Position numbers and translations under genes: made by a program
Part shown: positions 12,101 to 21,225 of the stretch, piece after piece
How positions within the stretch are numbered: position 1 is the first letter of the stretch
How the letters are laid out: each line of letters opens with the position of its first letter
Notes under the pieces: generated by a model
Told to the model about the DNA's origin: nothing
Databases searched by the model: none
Seen by the model: only the letters and a program-made list of their open reading frames with translations
Source: Dryobates pubescens
Lineage: Eukaryota > Chordata > Aves > Piciformes > Picidae
Direction: 5' to 3'
NCBI RefSeq assembly: GCF_014839835.1
Contig: NC_071644.1
Coordinates: 8,409,266 to 8,473,265 of the forward strand
DNA: 64,000 nucleotides

Positions 12101-15100
12101 CTATAATTTAATGAGCTGCTGCTGCACCTGGAGGTTGTTGTCTGGCTCAGTGGTGCTTTGCTAGTTCTGGAGTGCATGTTTGCCTTGTGCCTTGGAGATG
12201 CAATGGTCTGTTTGGCATGACTGCTTTTGGCTCTCAGAGCACAGGTTCTCAGAGGCAAGGATTTCTTCAGGGACCTGGTGGCTGTGGTGACTCTTCAGGA
12301 GTGGTGTTTGTTTGTTGACAAAGAAATAACAAACTTTTGTGGGAAAACAAAGTCTGCTTAAAGCTTCTGGGTTGTTTGCAAAAGGCTCCTTGACTCCACC
12401 CCACTGTATGCACCCAGATCATTTGATTTGTAATCTCCTCCTCTGCCGAGTAACTGGTCTCTGGGACTGGGCCTGTTGTCATGGTTAGTACACCTGGTCT
12501 GGTTAGATCTGATACACCAGGACAGACTAGGGCTTATCCTGCTGGAAAGCAGCTCCATGGAGACAGACCTTGGAGTCCCAGTGGACAGCAAGTTCTCCAT
12601 GGGACAGCAATGTGCCCCTGTGGCCACGAGGGCCAATGGCATCCTGTGGTGCAACATGGAAACTGTGTCCAGCAGGTCTAGGGAAGTTCTCCTGCTCCTC
12701 TACTCTGCCCTGCTGAGACCACACCTGGAATACCATGTCCAGTGTTGGGCTCCTCAGTTCAAGAGACACAGAGACCTGCTGGAGAGAGTCCAACAGAGAG
12801 CCATGAGGATGATTGGAGGACCTGAACATCTCTGCTGTGAAGAAAGACTGAGAGATCTGGGGCTGTTTAGTCTGGAGAAGAGGAGGCTGAGAACATCAAC
12901 ATCTATAAATATCTGAGGGGTGGGTGTCAGGATGAAGGTGCCAGGCTCTTTCCAGTGGTACCCAGTGACAGGACAAGGAGCAATGGGTACAAGCTGGCAT
13001 GCAGGACATTCTACCTCAACAGGAGGAGGCACTTTACAGTGAGGGAGCACAGGAACAGACAGCCCTGAGAGGTGGTGGAGGCTCCTTCTCTGGGAGACTA
13101 TCAAGACCCAGCTGGATGTGTTCCTGTGTGGCCTGCCCTAGGTGATCCTGCTCTGGCAGTGGGGGCTGAACTCCATGGGAAAGGAGCAATTCAAATGGTG
13201 CTGAATGGTGGAGGAGGAGAAGTTAGGTTGAGAAGGGGACAGCAAGAAATGGATGGGTAGAGCTGTGGTTTGACTAAGAATCAGGAAGGTAACTTGGTGC
13301 CCCTGTGCATGGCCTGAGGGTGTGGTGAAAGCAGCAGGGCTTTGGGCAGCTAAAGCTCGAATGAGCAGAAAGTTTTGCTGCCTGCAGCCAGCTGTTTTTA
13401 ATCTTAAGTTGGTTTAAAAAATCATGGTTAATGTATGAGACCTGTGCCTTCAGACCAAAATGGCAACACCTGACTAAATCTTCACCTGGGTGCAACTGGC
13501 AACAGCTAATTAACTCCTCTCTCTGTTTTTGTTTCTTTTCATGTCTCCCGAGCAGATGTCTGCCATTTCTCAGTACAGAGGTCAGTCACTTCTTTATGCA
13601 GCCTAGAAACTATCACTGAGGAGCCTGTAATTGCCAATGACCACCATCATGCCAGCCTTTTCTTCCCTCTACCCGTTGCTCCTTACAGTGATTCTGAAGA
13701 AGGGTCTGTGTCTGGACATTCCACCCCATCTCGATCAGAGGCAAGCAGCACATCCAACCAGCCTCTCCCCACCAGAGATCAAAGAACAACTCTGGCTGCA
13801 GAAGACCAAGGGCTGACCGTCACAGAAGCAGCTGACACAAGTTTAGCAGTCCAAGAGGCTGAGAGGACAAGCCTGGTGGGATGTCTGAAAGAAGAAAATG
13901 GTGAGACACAGGCATGCAGTAGAGCTGGAGATGAGCTCAGACTGGCAGCACATCCTCAGCAAGCCTGGCTGGTAGCGGCAGCAGGCAGGGCTGCTGGCCA
14001 GCCTCTGGAAAACTGCCAGAAGCAAAATGACCAACCAGGACAGGTATTAACAGACACAAAAAGCACCACTGAATCCAAAGGGCAAAACCTGGGTGCAGCA
14101 GCTGTCGCGCTGCAGCCGACCAACGCGATCGGCAGCACCCAGGCAGCGCTGCCTCCAGACACCTTCCGGAAAGCCCAGGCTGCGCAGGCTCTGCCCGTCC
14201 CTGCTCCTCAGAAGAGCTCTTACATCTTAGTGAGAAGGTCCAAGAACGAAGGACTCAAGAAGTCAGACTCCTCAGCCTTAACAAAACCCCCGAGCTGCCT
14301 GTCTCCAGCAGCAGAAGTGTACTTCGATGCCACTGTTAACGACCGGCTGTGGAGCAAGCTGGAGGTGAGCAGCCCCCGGGACAGCCTCTCCTCCTCCTCC
14401 AGCATGTCCTCCAACGACACAGTCATCGACCTCTCCCTGCCCAACCTGGCTCGCAAAAGCCTCCCGGACCTGGGCGTCCGGCACGACGGCTTCGAGCCCC
14501 TTGCCATCAGGAAGGGAATGCGCCCGAGGTCTGCTACGGCGTCCAGCAACGAGATGCCACTGGTGAGCAAGAGCAAATCCAACCCCAACCTGAGGTGTGG
14601 CCAGCTGCCAGCCGATGAATTGTGTCCCCGGCCCCTCGCCAGGAGCGCTCAGGACGCCTTCTCGTCCATTCCTAGGAGGCACACCTGGAGCAGGCTGTAC
14701 ATGGAAAGTCTCAGGCAGTCTTCTAACAAATCCAAAGCTCACGACATGGTTGGGAATAACCAGGCAAAATCCAAGAGCCTTGGAGACCTTACCTCTGATG
14801 ACATTGTGTGCACTTTTGAGAGCAAATACCGTAGCATCAGCAGGAGCTTCGTCACCCGCTCCATGCGGGAGCAGCGCCGCTCCTCGGGCCTGAGGCCCTC
14901 GGGCAGATCCCAGGACGAACTGACGGAGCAGCTGAAGAAGCTGACGGCCTTCCAGCAGGAGAATGACATCACCTCCCCCATCAGCCTCGACCCCACGGAA
15001 TCCGAAGAGGAAGGGGAGAGCCTGGGACTCCTGCGCAGGTCTTCGTCGCGCAGCCAGAGCCGGGTGCGGTACATTGCCAACAGGGCCAAGCAGGCGCAGG

Positions 15101-15294
15101 AGAGGCAGCGGCTGCAGAGCCTGGGCCAGCTCAGCGGGAGCCCCATCGAGGAGAGGGGCAACCCAGAGGGGGCCTGCAGCGTGGCCAAAGCACTTTGTAT
15201 GGATGTAGCTTCTCCTGCCACCTTTACACCCCAGCCTAAGAACCAAACTGATTATAATGCTGACACGGAAGTCTTCTTTATGCTGAAACTGTAG
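106..15294 (+). CDS. PLCH2: Phospholipase C eta-2, 3' part (11 coding exons; 5' end lies outside the window)
   Basis: Cuts phosphatidylinositol 4,5-bisphosphate into diacylglycerol and IP3 at membranes; the eta class is very calcium-sensitive and mostly neuronal (family knowledge). Coding exons read from splice sites: 106-206, 1156-1253, 1585-1767, 2191-2298, 2483-2607, 3065-3149, 3602-3748, 4144-4223, 8468-9521, 13556-13580, 13689-15294. They total 3612 nt, exactly 1204 codons with the stop. The order is: acidic end of the X/Y linker (EEGEDDSDS), Y half of the barrel (KLSRALSDLVKYTKS, then the substrate-binding region SRIYPSSYR), C2 domain (IIDPFVEVEVIGLP, FNPMWEETLVF, VWDHDPIGRDFIGQR), then a tail of about 900 residues. 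EF hands and the X half with its catalytic histidines are upstream of the window. PLCH2 rather than PLCH1 is chosen mainly because PANK4 and HES5 follow. Confidence 0.93.
207..1155 (+). other. PLCH2 intron
   Basis: Non-coding DNA between the linker exon and the first Y-domain exon, with donor gtttgt and acceptor tttctag. I see no repeat or second gene in it. Confidence 0.7.
3773..3932 (-). repeat. CR1 LINE 3' fragment
   Basis: The sequence reads as the reverse complement of a CR1 3' end: a 'tcatagagttg' terminus, 'ccatcaacccaacaccaccatggccactaaa' type text split over 3828-3850, then 'cacctccagggatggggact' and 'gggcagcctg'. It lies just inside a PLCH2 intron, 25 bases past the C2 exon. Confidence 0.8.
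4224..8467 (+). other. PLCH2 large intron after the C2 domain
   Basis: A 4.2-kb intron from donor gtgagt to acceptor ttttccag. It holds T-rich runs near 6.3 and 6.6 kb and a short TA run near 7.57 kb. It also contains a phase-matched open segment at 7896-8150 that could be a cassette exon (listed separately). No LINE copy was recognised in it. Confidence 0.6.
7896..8150 (+). CDS. Possible PLCH2 cassette exon (unproven)
   Basis: A 255-nt (85-codon) stop-free segment is bounded by a possible acceptor (gctgtgcacag) and donor (tctcag|gtttgt). Both ends are phase 0, matching the 4223 donor and the 8468 acceptor, so inclusion would keep the PLCH2 frame. The product is Ser/Pro-rich (ALLKRQHSDCSLKEPERCG, STPLRSFSASRTASLETEG), like the flanking PLCH2 tail. 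I do not recognise it in known PLCH2 proteins, and it may be a chance open frame. Confidence 0.25.
8468..9521 (+). CDS. PLCH2: PLCH2 long exon after the C2 domain (serine-rich tail, first part)
   Basis: The exon runs from a cag acceptor to a G|gtaaga donor, 1054 nt. It begins AKQALGLKGLFLRNPK, a segment conserved just after C2 in eta-class enzymes, and continues with ILRRTASAPTKSQKK, also shared by PLCH1 and PLCH2. The rest is low-complexity, rich in Ser, Glu and Lys, and ends in a predicted helical stretch (LQREMNALFLQKLEEIRSK). The frame stays open past the donor to a stop at 9640, so intron retention would add about 40 other residues. The codon split at the donor is completed by the 25-nt exon at 13556 or by an alternative acceptor at 9706. 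Confidence 0.9.
9707..9726 (+). CDS. PLCH2: Possible alternative short 3' end of PLCH2
   Basis: A very strong acceptor (long T tract, then gtttcccctag) at 9706 would join the 1054-nt exon in frame and give only DLSGLD before a TAG at 9724-9726. Short-tailed PLCH2 splice forms are known in mammals, so this could be a truncated isoform. The inference rests on the splice site and phase alone. Confidence 0.3.
9727..13555 (+). other. PLCH2 intron containing a long CR1
   Basis: Non-coding DNA between the two parts of the tail. Apart from a CR1 copy at about 12.5-13.2 kb and a short C-rich run near 11.03 kb, I see nothing that looks like a gene. Confidence 0.6.
12500..13170 (+). repeat. CR1 LINE, longer copy with remains of the reverse transcriptase C-terminus
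   Basis: About 670 bases of CR1 in sense orientation. The text 'ctccatggagacagacct', 'ctctgccctgctgagacca' and 'gtccaacagagagccatgag' is typical. The open frame 12476-12916 ends with CR1-like protein (LRPHLEYHVQCWAPQFKRHR, RVQQRAMRMIGG), the end of ORF2. The copy lacks its 5' part, so it cannot move. Confidence 0.9.
13556..13580 (+). CDS. PLCH2: PLCH2 25-nt microexon
   Basis: A 25-nt segment lies between an agcag acceptor and a gtcagt donor and encodes DVCHFSVQ plus two split codons. It is the only short exon I found that joins the 1054-nt exon to the last exon in frame: without it the reading frame of 13689-15294 would not be reached. The assignment rests on phase and splice sites; I could not compare it with transcripts. 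Confidence 0.65.
13689..15294 (+). CDS. PLCH2: PLCH2 last coding exon (C-terminal tail)
   Basis: The exon opens after the acceptor ccttacag with SDSEEGSVSGHSTPS and ends in TEVFFMLKL and a TAG. It holds conserved eta-class blocks: DSLSSSSSMSSNDTVIDLSL, SKSKSNPNLR, AKSKSLGDLTSDDIVCTFES, ELTEQLKKLTAFQQEND, RRSSSRSQSRVRYIANRAKQ, NPEGACS. The last residues (L-K-L) fit a class II PDZ ligand. The distal blocks (SKSLGDLTS onward) closely resemble the tail of PLCH1, which suggests an ancestral eta-class tail kept in this bird copy. GC content is high in 14.3-15.2 kb, so long antisense open frames there are shadows. Confidence 0.88.
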
Positions 15295-16825
15295 TTCTGG
15301 GCAGCACTGGGAAAAGGCAATGTTTACATTCCTGGCAAAACAAACCAGAGTCACCTGAGAGGCGCCAGATATCCTCTCCTGGCTCAGTGCTTCCTGGCCT
15401 TCCCTCACTCCTAAGGGTACTTTAATAGCATGACTCCAAAAGAGCAGGTGGTGATTGATTTGTCAGCAGGTTGCAGGAGCAGAACCAGCAAGTGGAACTG
15501 GAGACTTGGATTTCCACAGTCCTAAAGATCTGACCTTTGCTTCTTTTAATTGCACTTCTCCCTGCCTCAAATTTGGCCTCTTTTGTGTCTGGCCACTTCT
15601 TGCATTTGCAGTTTTCTCTGTGCAAATCTCCTGTTCTTTCCTGGTTTCAGTCACTGCTGCTCACAGTAGGTGAACATCTACATAATGTTAACAACAGCCA
15701 AGGTAAAGTTTGCTCTTACAACCTGTGGGTCCATGAAAGAGGCTGGATTTAGAATCCTGCTCCCTGTTCTATTATTTGGAAGAGTTTGAGGCTCTGAGGG
15801 TGTCTCCTCTGGGACTTGAGTAATCAAGTCTGGTTGAGAGATGTCCCTGGTCATGACAGGGAGGTTGGAGTAGATGATCTCTGAGATCCTTTCCAACCTG
15901 AGCCATTCTACGATGGTGAAACATGCAGAGTTGCAGTGTAGTTGTTCCATGAACTGGTAGTGCAGTAGATCAAATCCATCCTCCATCATGGACCTGCTTA
16001 TTTCAGTGAAAACCAAGAGGGTCTCACTCTCTGCAGCAGAGTTCTCACTCTGTTCCAAAGCATTTTTAAACCCAAGCTTGTTCGTGGAGATGAATACATC
16101 TCTGTGCACACCCCTGTGTGTATGCAGAGATGGCTGCACACAGCTGCACCCCCTGAGGCTGAGCTGTGACTGCTCCTTGTCTCAAAAAGGGGAACAAGAC
16201 AGGAGGGGGAAGGGGAGTGACTGACACCAGCCAGGAAATATCTTCTGCCTTCCATTCAGAAATGGCTCAGAGCATGCTAAGCCTTTCCCTGACCACTGCA
16301 CCCTCCCTTCCTCCTGGTGTTTTACCAATGCTGCTGTACATAGCACTTTTTGGGATGAATTTTACTACTTCTGTATTGCACTGCCATGCAAAAAATTTCA
16401 ATGCTATGTTGGAAAAAAACAACAGAGATTAAAAAAAAGAGAGATATTTAATTGTTTTTTTAGATAAAGACCTTTACAAATGAACTCCCAACCCCCCCAG
16501 AATCAGAAGTTTTCCTCCCCTTTATTTTTTTTTTTTTTACTTTTTAGGGATGTTGTTTGTGTCCCCCCCAGCCCCCACCCAGCTACAATGTCATTCCTTA
16601 TAGGTGTACTTTTTAGCAGTGATGGAGAGGAATGTTTACTGAGATGCTTTTTAAACAGAAACAGAGGTTTTATTTTATTTCCTTTCATTTCAGGCTGCAT
16701 AGAGTCCCTGTTGTCGAGAGGGTATCTTGCTCTTGTTTGTACTCTTTTGTGTATATTGCAAAATCTAAAGGTTTGTTTGTAAACCCCCTCCTTACACTAC
16801 TAAAATAAAGATATTTAACCTCCCT
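15295..16825 (+). other. PLCH2: PLCH2 3' untranslated region with polyadenylation signal
   Basis: About 1.5 kb between the PLCH2 stop and a clear AATAAA at 16803-16808 inside 'aaaataaagatattt'. No competing gene is seen. It includes a CR1 3' end near 15.8-15.9 kb and T-rich runs at 16.45-16.55 kb. The exact cleavage site is inferred as about 15-25 bases past the signal. Confidence 0.6.
15800..15918 (+). repeat. CR1 LINE 3' tail in the PLCH2 3'UTR
   Basis: 'gacagggaggttggagtaga' and 'tgatctctgagatcctttcc' followed by 'gagccattctacgatg' match a CR1 3' terminus in sense orientation. It sits 500 bases past the PLCH2 stop and so would be part of the mature transcript. Confidence 0.8.
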
Positions 16826-16919
16826 GCTGGGCAGTTCTTAGCTGTGCCACAAGACCTTTTCTGTGCTGTCTAGAAGCTTGGAGTCTACAAACGTAGTTTT
16901 AAAACAAGGCAGACAATTA

Positions 16920-17435
16920 ACCTCCTTGAGAGCAATCTGGAGAAGGTCTTGGGGGTGCCAGTTGGTGACAAACTCCCCAGGAGCCAGCAATGGTCACTGG
17001 CAGCCCAGCAGGCAGCTGTGTGCTGAGCTGCATCCAAAGCAGGGAGAGCTGCAGCACAGGGAGGGGATTCTGCCCCTCTGCTCTGCTGAGACCCCACCTG
17101 CAGCACTGCCTCCAGCTCTGGTGCTCCCAGCATGAGACCTTAGAGTAACCTGCCAGTACCTGAGGGGGTCCCACAAGGAAACTGGGAAGGGATTTTTTTT
17201 ACAGGGCTTGCAGTGACAGGAGAAGGGGCAATGGATTGAAGCTTGAGGAGGGCAGAGTTAGACTGGAGATATTCGTTACAGTGAAGGTGGGGAGACCCTG
17301 GAACAGGTTGCCCAGGGAGGTTGTGGCTGCCCCCTCCTTGGAGGTGTTCAAAGCCAGGCTGGATGAGGCCTTGAGCTGGTGGGAGGTGTCCTGTAAGGTC
17401 CCTTCCAGGCTAAACCATTCTGTGAATCTATGAAT
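16920..17435 (+). repeat. CR1 LINE fragment
   Basis: A 5'-truncated CR1 copy with 'ggagaaggtcttgggggtgc', 'agcccagcaggcagctgtgt', 'cccagggaggttgtggctgc' and a 3' end 'aaaccattctgtgaatctatg'. It begins shortly after the PLCH2 polyadenylation signal. Confidence 0.9.
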
Positions 17436-19830
17436 GTATTTTTGCTCTTTTTCAGAGTGTAGCCATGTCAGATGCAGCTCAGATTTTCTCAGGTCCAGCA
17501 GAGCAGAGGCAAGTATTGGCAGAGCCTGGCATACTGTGGCTGCACATGGGTTGTGTCCCAGCAGTGCCTTTTTCTGGCTGTGTAGTGAAAATTCTAGGGG
17601 GCTGTGGGGCTGGAAAGGAGTTCTTGGTTTCTCATTTTAGTAACATTTGGCCACAAGCATTTAAACTGAAATGTCAAAATGTCGCTAATGACCTCATGAC
17701 ATGGAGCTAAGGGCTGGAAAGGGTTAAAGTAGCTTTTGAACTTCTTCAGTATGTTTTGTCTGAAAGTATTCTTCTATTTTTCCATCCTGGCTCAGCTCTT
17801 GGTTGCTTGTCTTCATCACTTGGATGAGAGGCCCTTGAGGTTTGTGCAGCAAAGGTCTGGAGCATGCACTGAGGTAGCCCTGCAGTGCCACTGCAGTCTC
17901 TGAAGGAAAGCAGGTAAATCAGCAGCACGATGTGTGAGCTGCCAGCATTAGCCTCACACTGGGGCTCAGCACAAAGCAACTGTCATTAGCATTCTCTAGA
18001 TGAAAAGCCTCTCTCTAATGCTTGAGTTTGGGGCTGCAGAGCTGCAGGGAGTTGCTGCTTATTTTATCTCTGAAGCAAGAAGGTAGATGCAACTTGACAG
18101 CTTGAGAAGGTTAAGTTTTTCCAAGACCAAGCCTCACAATCAGATTATTTGTATCTTTAATTAAGCAATCCTTGCTGGGTTAGTGCACCTCATGGGAGGC
18201 AGGGTCATGGCACACTTCAAAGCATTTGTCTGTGTTCAGATGGTTTTAAAACAGTGCCTGGGTTTGACTTCCATGTGAGTCTTACCCTCCTGCTTCCAAA
18301 TGATGAGTAAGTGCCTTTGCAGCTTGCTTTGTCACACCACATAAGCACATTAATGATGTGTCCAGTTGCTTATTCCTGGGAATGGAACTCATTTCATGCT
18401 ACCTACACAGAAGCTTTGCTCTTCATTCATTCTGTCCTTATCAGAGAAGAGGAGGGAGAATTGCTTGCTCAGATCTCCTCAGCAGGCAGGGTGCTGTCTA
18501 AAGTGGTGAGGGGGACAACAAACATGTGGTGAGGGAAGCAAGATGTGGTAAGAGTGGAAGGAGTCTAGTGGTGAATGAGGAGAGAGAGAGAAAGGTGGCC
18601 TGGGTTGAGGGTTCTGCCAGTGTGTGAGAACAGTTCCTCTTCTGTTAATAAACTGATCACACTGCAGGCTTTATTGACATCTAAGCAGTGTTTGCCTCTG
18701 CAGAAGGCAAGCTGTGTTGATGCTTAATAATTGATTTACTCAGTGGCATGTCCAGAGAGAGCTTAGGGAAGAAGGCTAAGGTGTGCAGGCTGCTGGAGAG
18801 TTTTCCCCCTTGGACAGTGCTTAGAGTCAAATGGGGAGGAAATTTTTGTGCCTTACTTAAATGTGGATGAGTTCCAACTCCCCTGCAGCAGGGGTTGTAA
18901 TAGTTGACTCTGCTGAATTCCTGTGAGGGCTTCTCTTTGTTTCTGCAGGGCCTTGATGTCTGTGTTTAAAGATGACCTGGCCCAGCAGAATCAGCCACTT
19001 GGCAGCGTTGTGCTTTAGCTCACTTCTGAAGTGACCCCAGTAAATAGATGGCTGGAGGGGACAGGAATTTCACCTCTGTGCCTGTGTATTACACAGAACT
19101 GTACAATCCAGAGAGGAATTTAATGGCTCACCCTGAAGCTCAGACCTTCCTTCAGCTGTCTAAGCATTGTGAGGAAAAGCTAGCTGTATTTGGGGTGGGT
19201 ATTTTGGTGTTATACATGAGTCCCTCAGCTGACAGCCACAGTGAGGGAGCCTTGGCTGACTTCCATTCCCATCTGTGTATACTGGCTTTAAAAAGGAAGA
19301 AAAGAAACCAATCAAGCCAAAACCTCTCTAGGATTTGTGCTAATTTCATGGGAATATTTGCTTTGCTTTCTGTACATGTGGAAGGGACTCAGATTTAGAT
19401 CTGAGGGTAGAAGACTCCCTCTTTCCCCTCAGCTTCTGCAAAGGTGGTTGTAACAGAGGCAAATTTACATTGCAGAAGGCACTAAATCTGTGGCTTCTTA
19501 AAGAAGCAAGCATGCTGCTATAGATATTTGTATGTAGTTGTGTGTTTTGAGCAGGCTACACTGGACAGACAGGAGAGATGGGCAGAGCTGGATGGGACCC
19601 TGTTCTAAAGAGACAGGATTTGACAGGACCACACAGCAGGCCAGGACTGGGATTTTTCGGAGTCTCAATGTAGTATTCAGCTGCTGGACTAACCCCCTTC
19701 CAAACATTGTCTCTTTGCTGGATGTAATCTCCTCCTCTCTTTCCCAAAGCCCAAGCCACCCCTGGTTTCTGCAGCAGGAGCTGGCAGGTCCTGCAGAAGC
19801 CCCTCGGCCTGGCTCCTCCCTCTCTTTTTC
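17436..19830. other. Intergenic DNA between PLCH2 and the glutamate receptor gene
   Basis: About 2.4 kb with only short, unsupported open frames. A purine-rich stretch lies near 18.57-18.60 kb. I see no gene or recognisable repeat. Confidence 0.5.
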
Positions 19831-19950
19831 TTTATAAGAGCCTGGAATGCCTGCGAGCATCCAGTGTGCAGCAGCTTCACTGTGCCTGTCCCTGGAGTTG
19901 CTTCTGCTGGTCCCAGCCAAACTGATCTAGGAGAGGCTGAAGGAGTTGCT
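19831..19950 (+). promoter_or_regulatory. Possible promoter and non-coding first exon of the kainate-binding protein gene
   Basis: A TATA-like box (tttataagag, 19831-19840) stands 120 bases before a consensus splice donor (gct|gtaagtgag, junction at 19950/19951). A transcript starting about 30 bases past the TATA box could be spliced to an acceptor near 21190 or 21208, just before the ATG at 21226. This is inference from motif spacing; no transcript data were available. Confidence 0.35.
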
Positions 19951-21225
19951 GTAAGTGAGATGCTGCCTTCAATTGCTGCTGCTCTTGCTCTAGATGAGAA
20001 GGATCAAAGCCTGTCTGCAACAGGCTGTCTCCTTCCTAGCTGCTGGTTGCTCATCTTGCCCACGGCTGTGGCAGCGCTGGTGCCTGCCTTCAGCTCTGCA
20101 CACAGAGGACTTGAGCAGGAGTAAGCTTGGGGGTTTGGTTTGCATTTGGAAGGACTGAAAAGCTGCTGAGGAGTGAGGGCTGCCTATACAGTCCCTAGTG
20201 ATGAGTTTTCTTGGGCATTTAACATGTACTGATTATCACTGGGGGGTAACGGTGTCCTGAGGCTTGTTTGACACCGATAGCAAATACAGACACAAATGCT
20301 GCAGCAGCTTGGGGCTTGCTATAACCTGGCACTGAGTGTTTGCCATTTGTCTGTTGCTGGATTACAAAGGTGCTTTTATTCCAAGGCATCCAGAAATGCC
20401 ACTGCAGTTTGAAATGGAAAAGAAGTGCAATATGCTGGGTTTCACCCTCCCCAACCTACCCCTCCCTCCTTGTTAAGAGGAGGGTGTTGAGGTAAAAGGG
20501 CTTCAGAAATAATCTCTCTTGTCTCCTGATGCAGGGTGAAACAGTTTTATTTCAGATCCCTTTGGTGCCAGTGAACAAGCCTCTCTGTGTTCTGCAACCC
20601 AAAGGGAAAGCAATTTTAAGGTTTTGCTTTTAAGCTCCTGAAACAGAACCTCCTGGAGCAGGTTGTTGCCTCAGCTGGCTACTAGCTTGCCTTTAAGAGC
20701 CCTTTCCCATTTAGTGGAGCAGAAGGGCCCAGTACCCAGCAGCAGCCCACCTCAGGTGTGTCTTTTCTTTTCCCTATGAGTCATGGGTCTGTGCCACTCA
20801 CCCACAGGTCTGTGCTCCCCCCTCACCCATGGGTCTGTGCCCCTCCATCCTGCACACACCTTCAGCTGCCTCTCTCCAGAGCCTGCACACTGGTTGTTGC
20901 TTCCTTCTCCTTCATGGAGAGCTCTCTGGAGGGGAAGCAGTGCAAGCAGCAGTGGATAAAGCCACTGCCTAGGTTTGTCCCCTGACTTTTTACCACAGTG
21001 GAGTGTTCACCAGAATCTTCTCTTTGCTGTTTGCTGTGGCTGCCCTCAGGAGTGACTCTGTTGTCACCTGGAGACCTTTGAATTGAGACTCTTCAGAATG
21101 CTGTGCAGAAAATCCAGGACATGCTGGTTGTAGCCCAGGCAAGAGGACCTGTGAACTCAGCTTTAACCACCTGCATTTCCTCTCTAGCAGGGCATTTCCT
21201 TTAGGCAGCAGATATTTCTGCTCCA

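Noticed and set aside
12476-12916. Open frame of 146 codons that looks like a protein-coding gene
   Set aside because: It is the end of the CR1 reverse transcriptase inside a truncated LINE, not a host gene.
14278-15408. Long - strand open frame of 376 codons opposite the last PLCH2 exon
   Set aside because: It is a shadow of a GC-rich coding exon. The + strand frame matches PLCH tail motifs, and the antisense product has no recognisable features.
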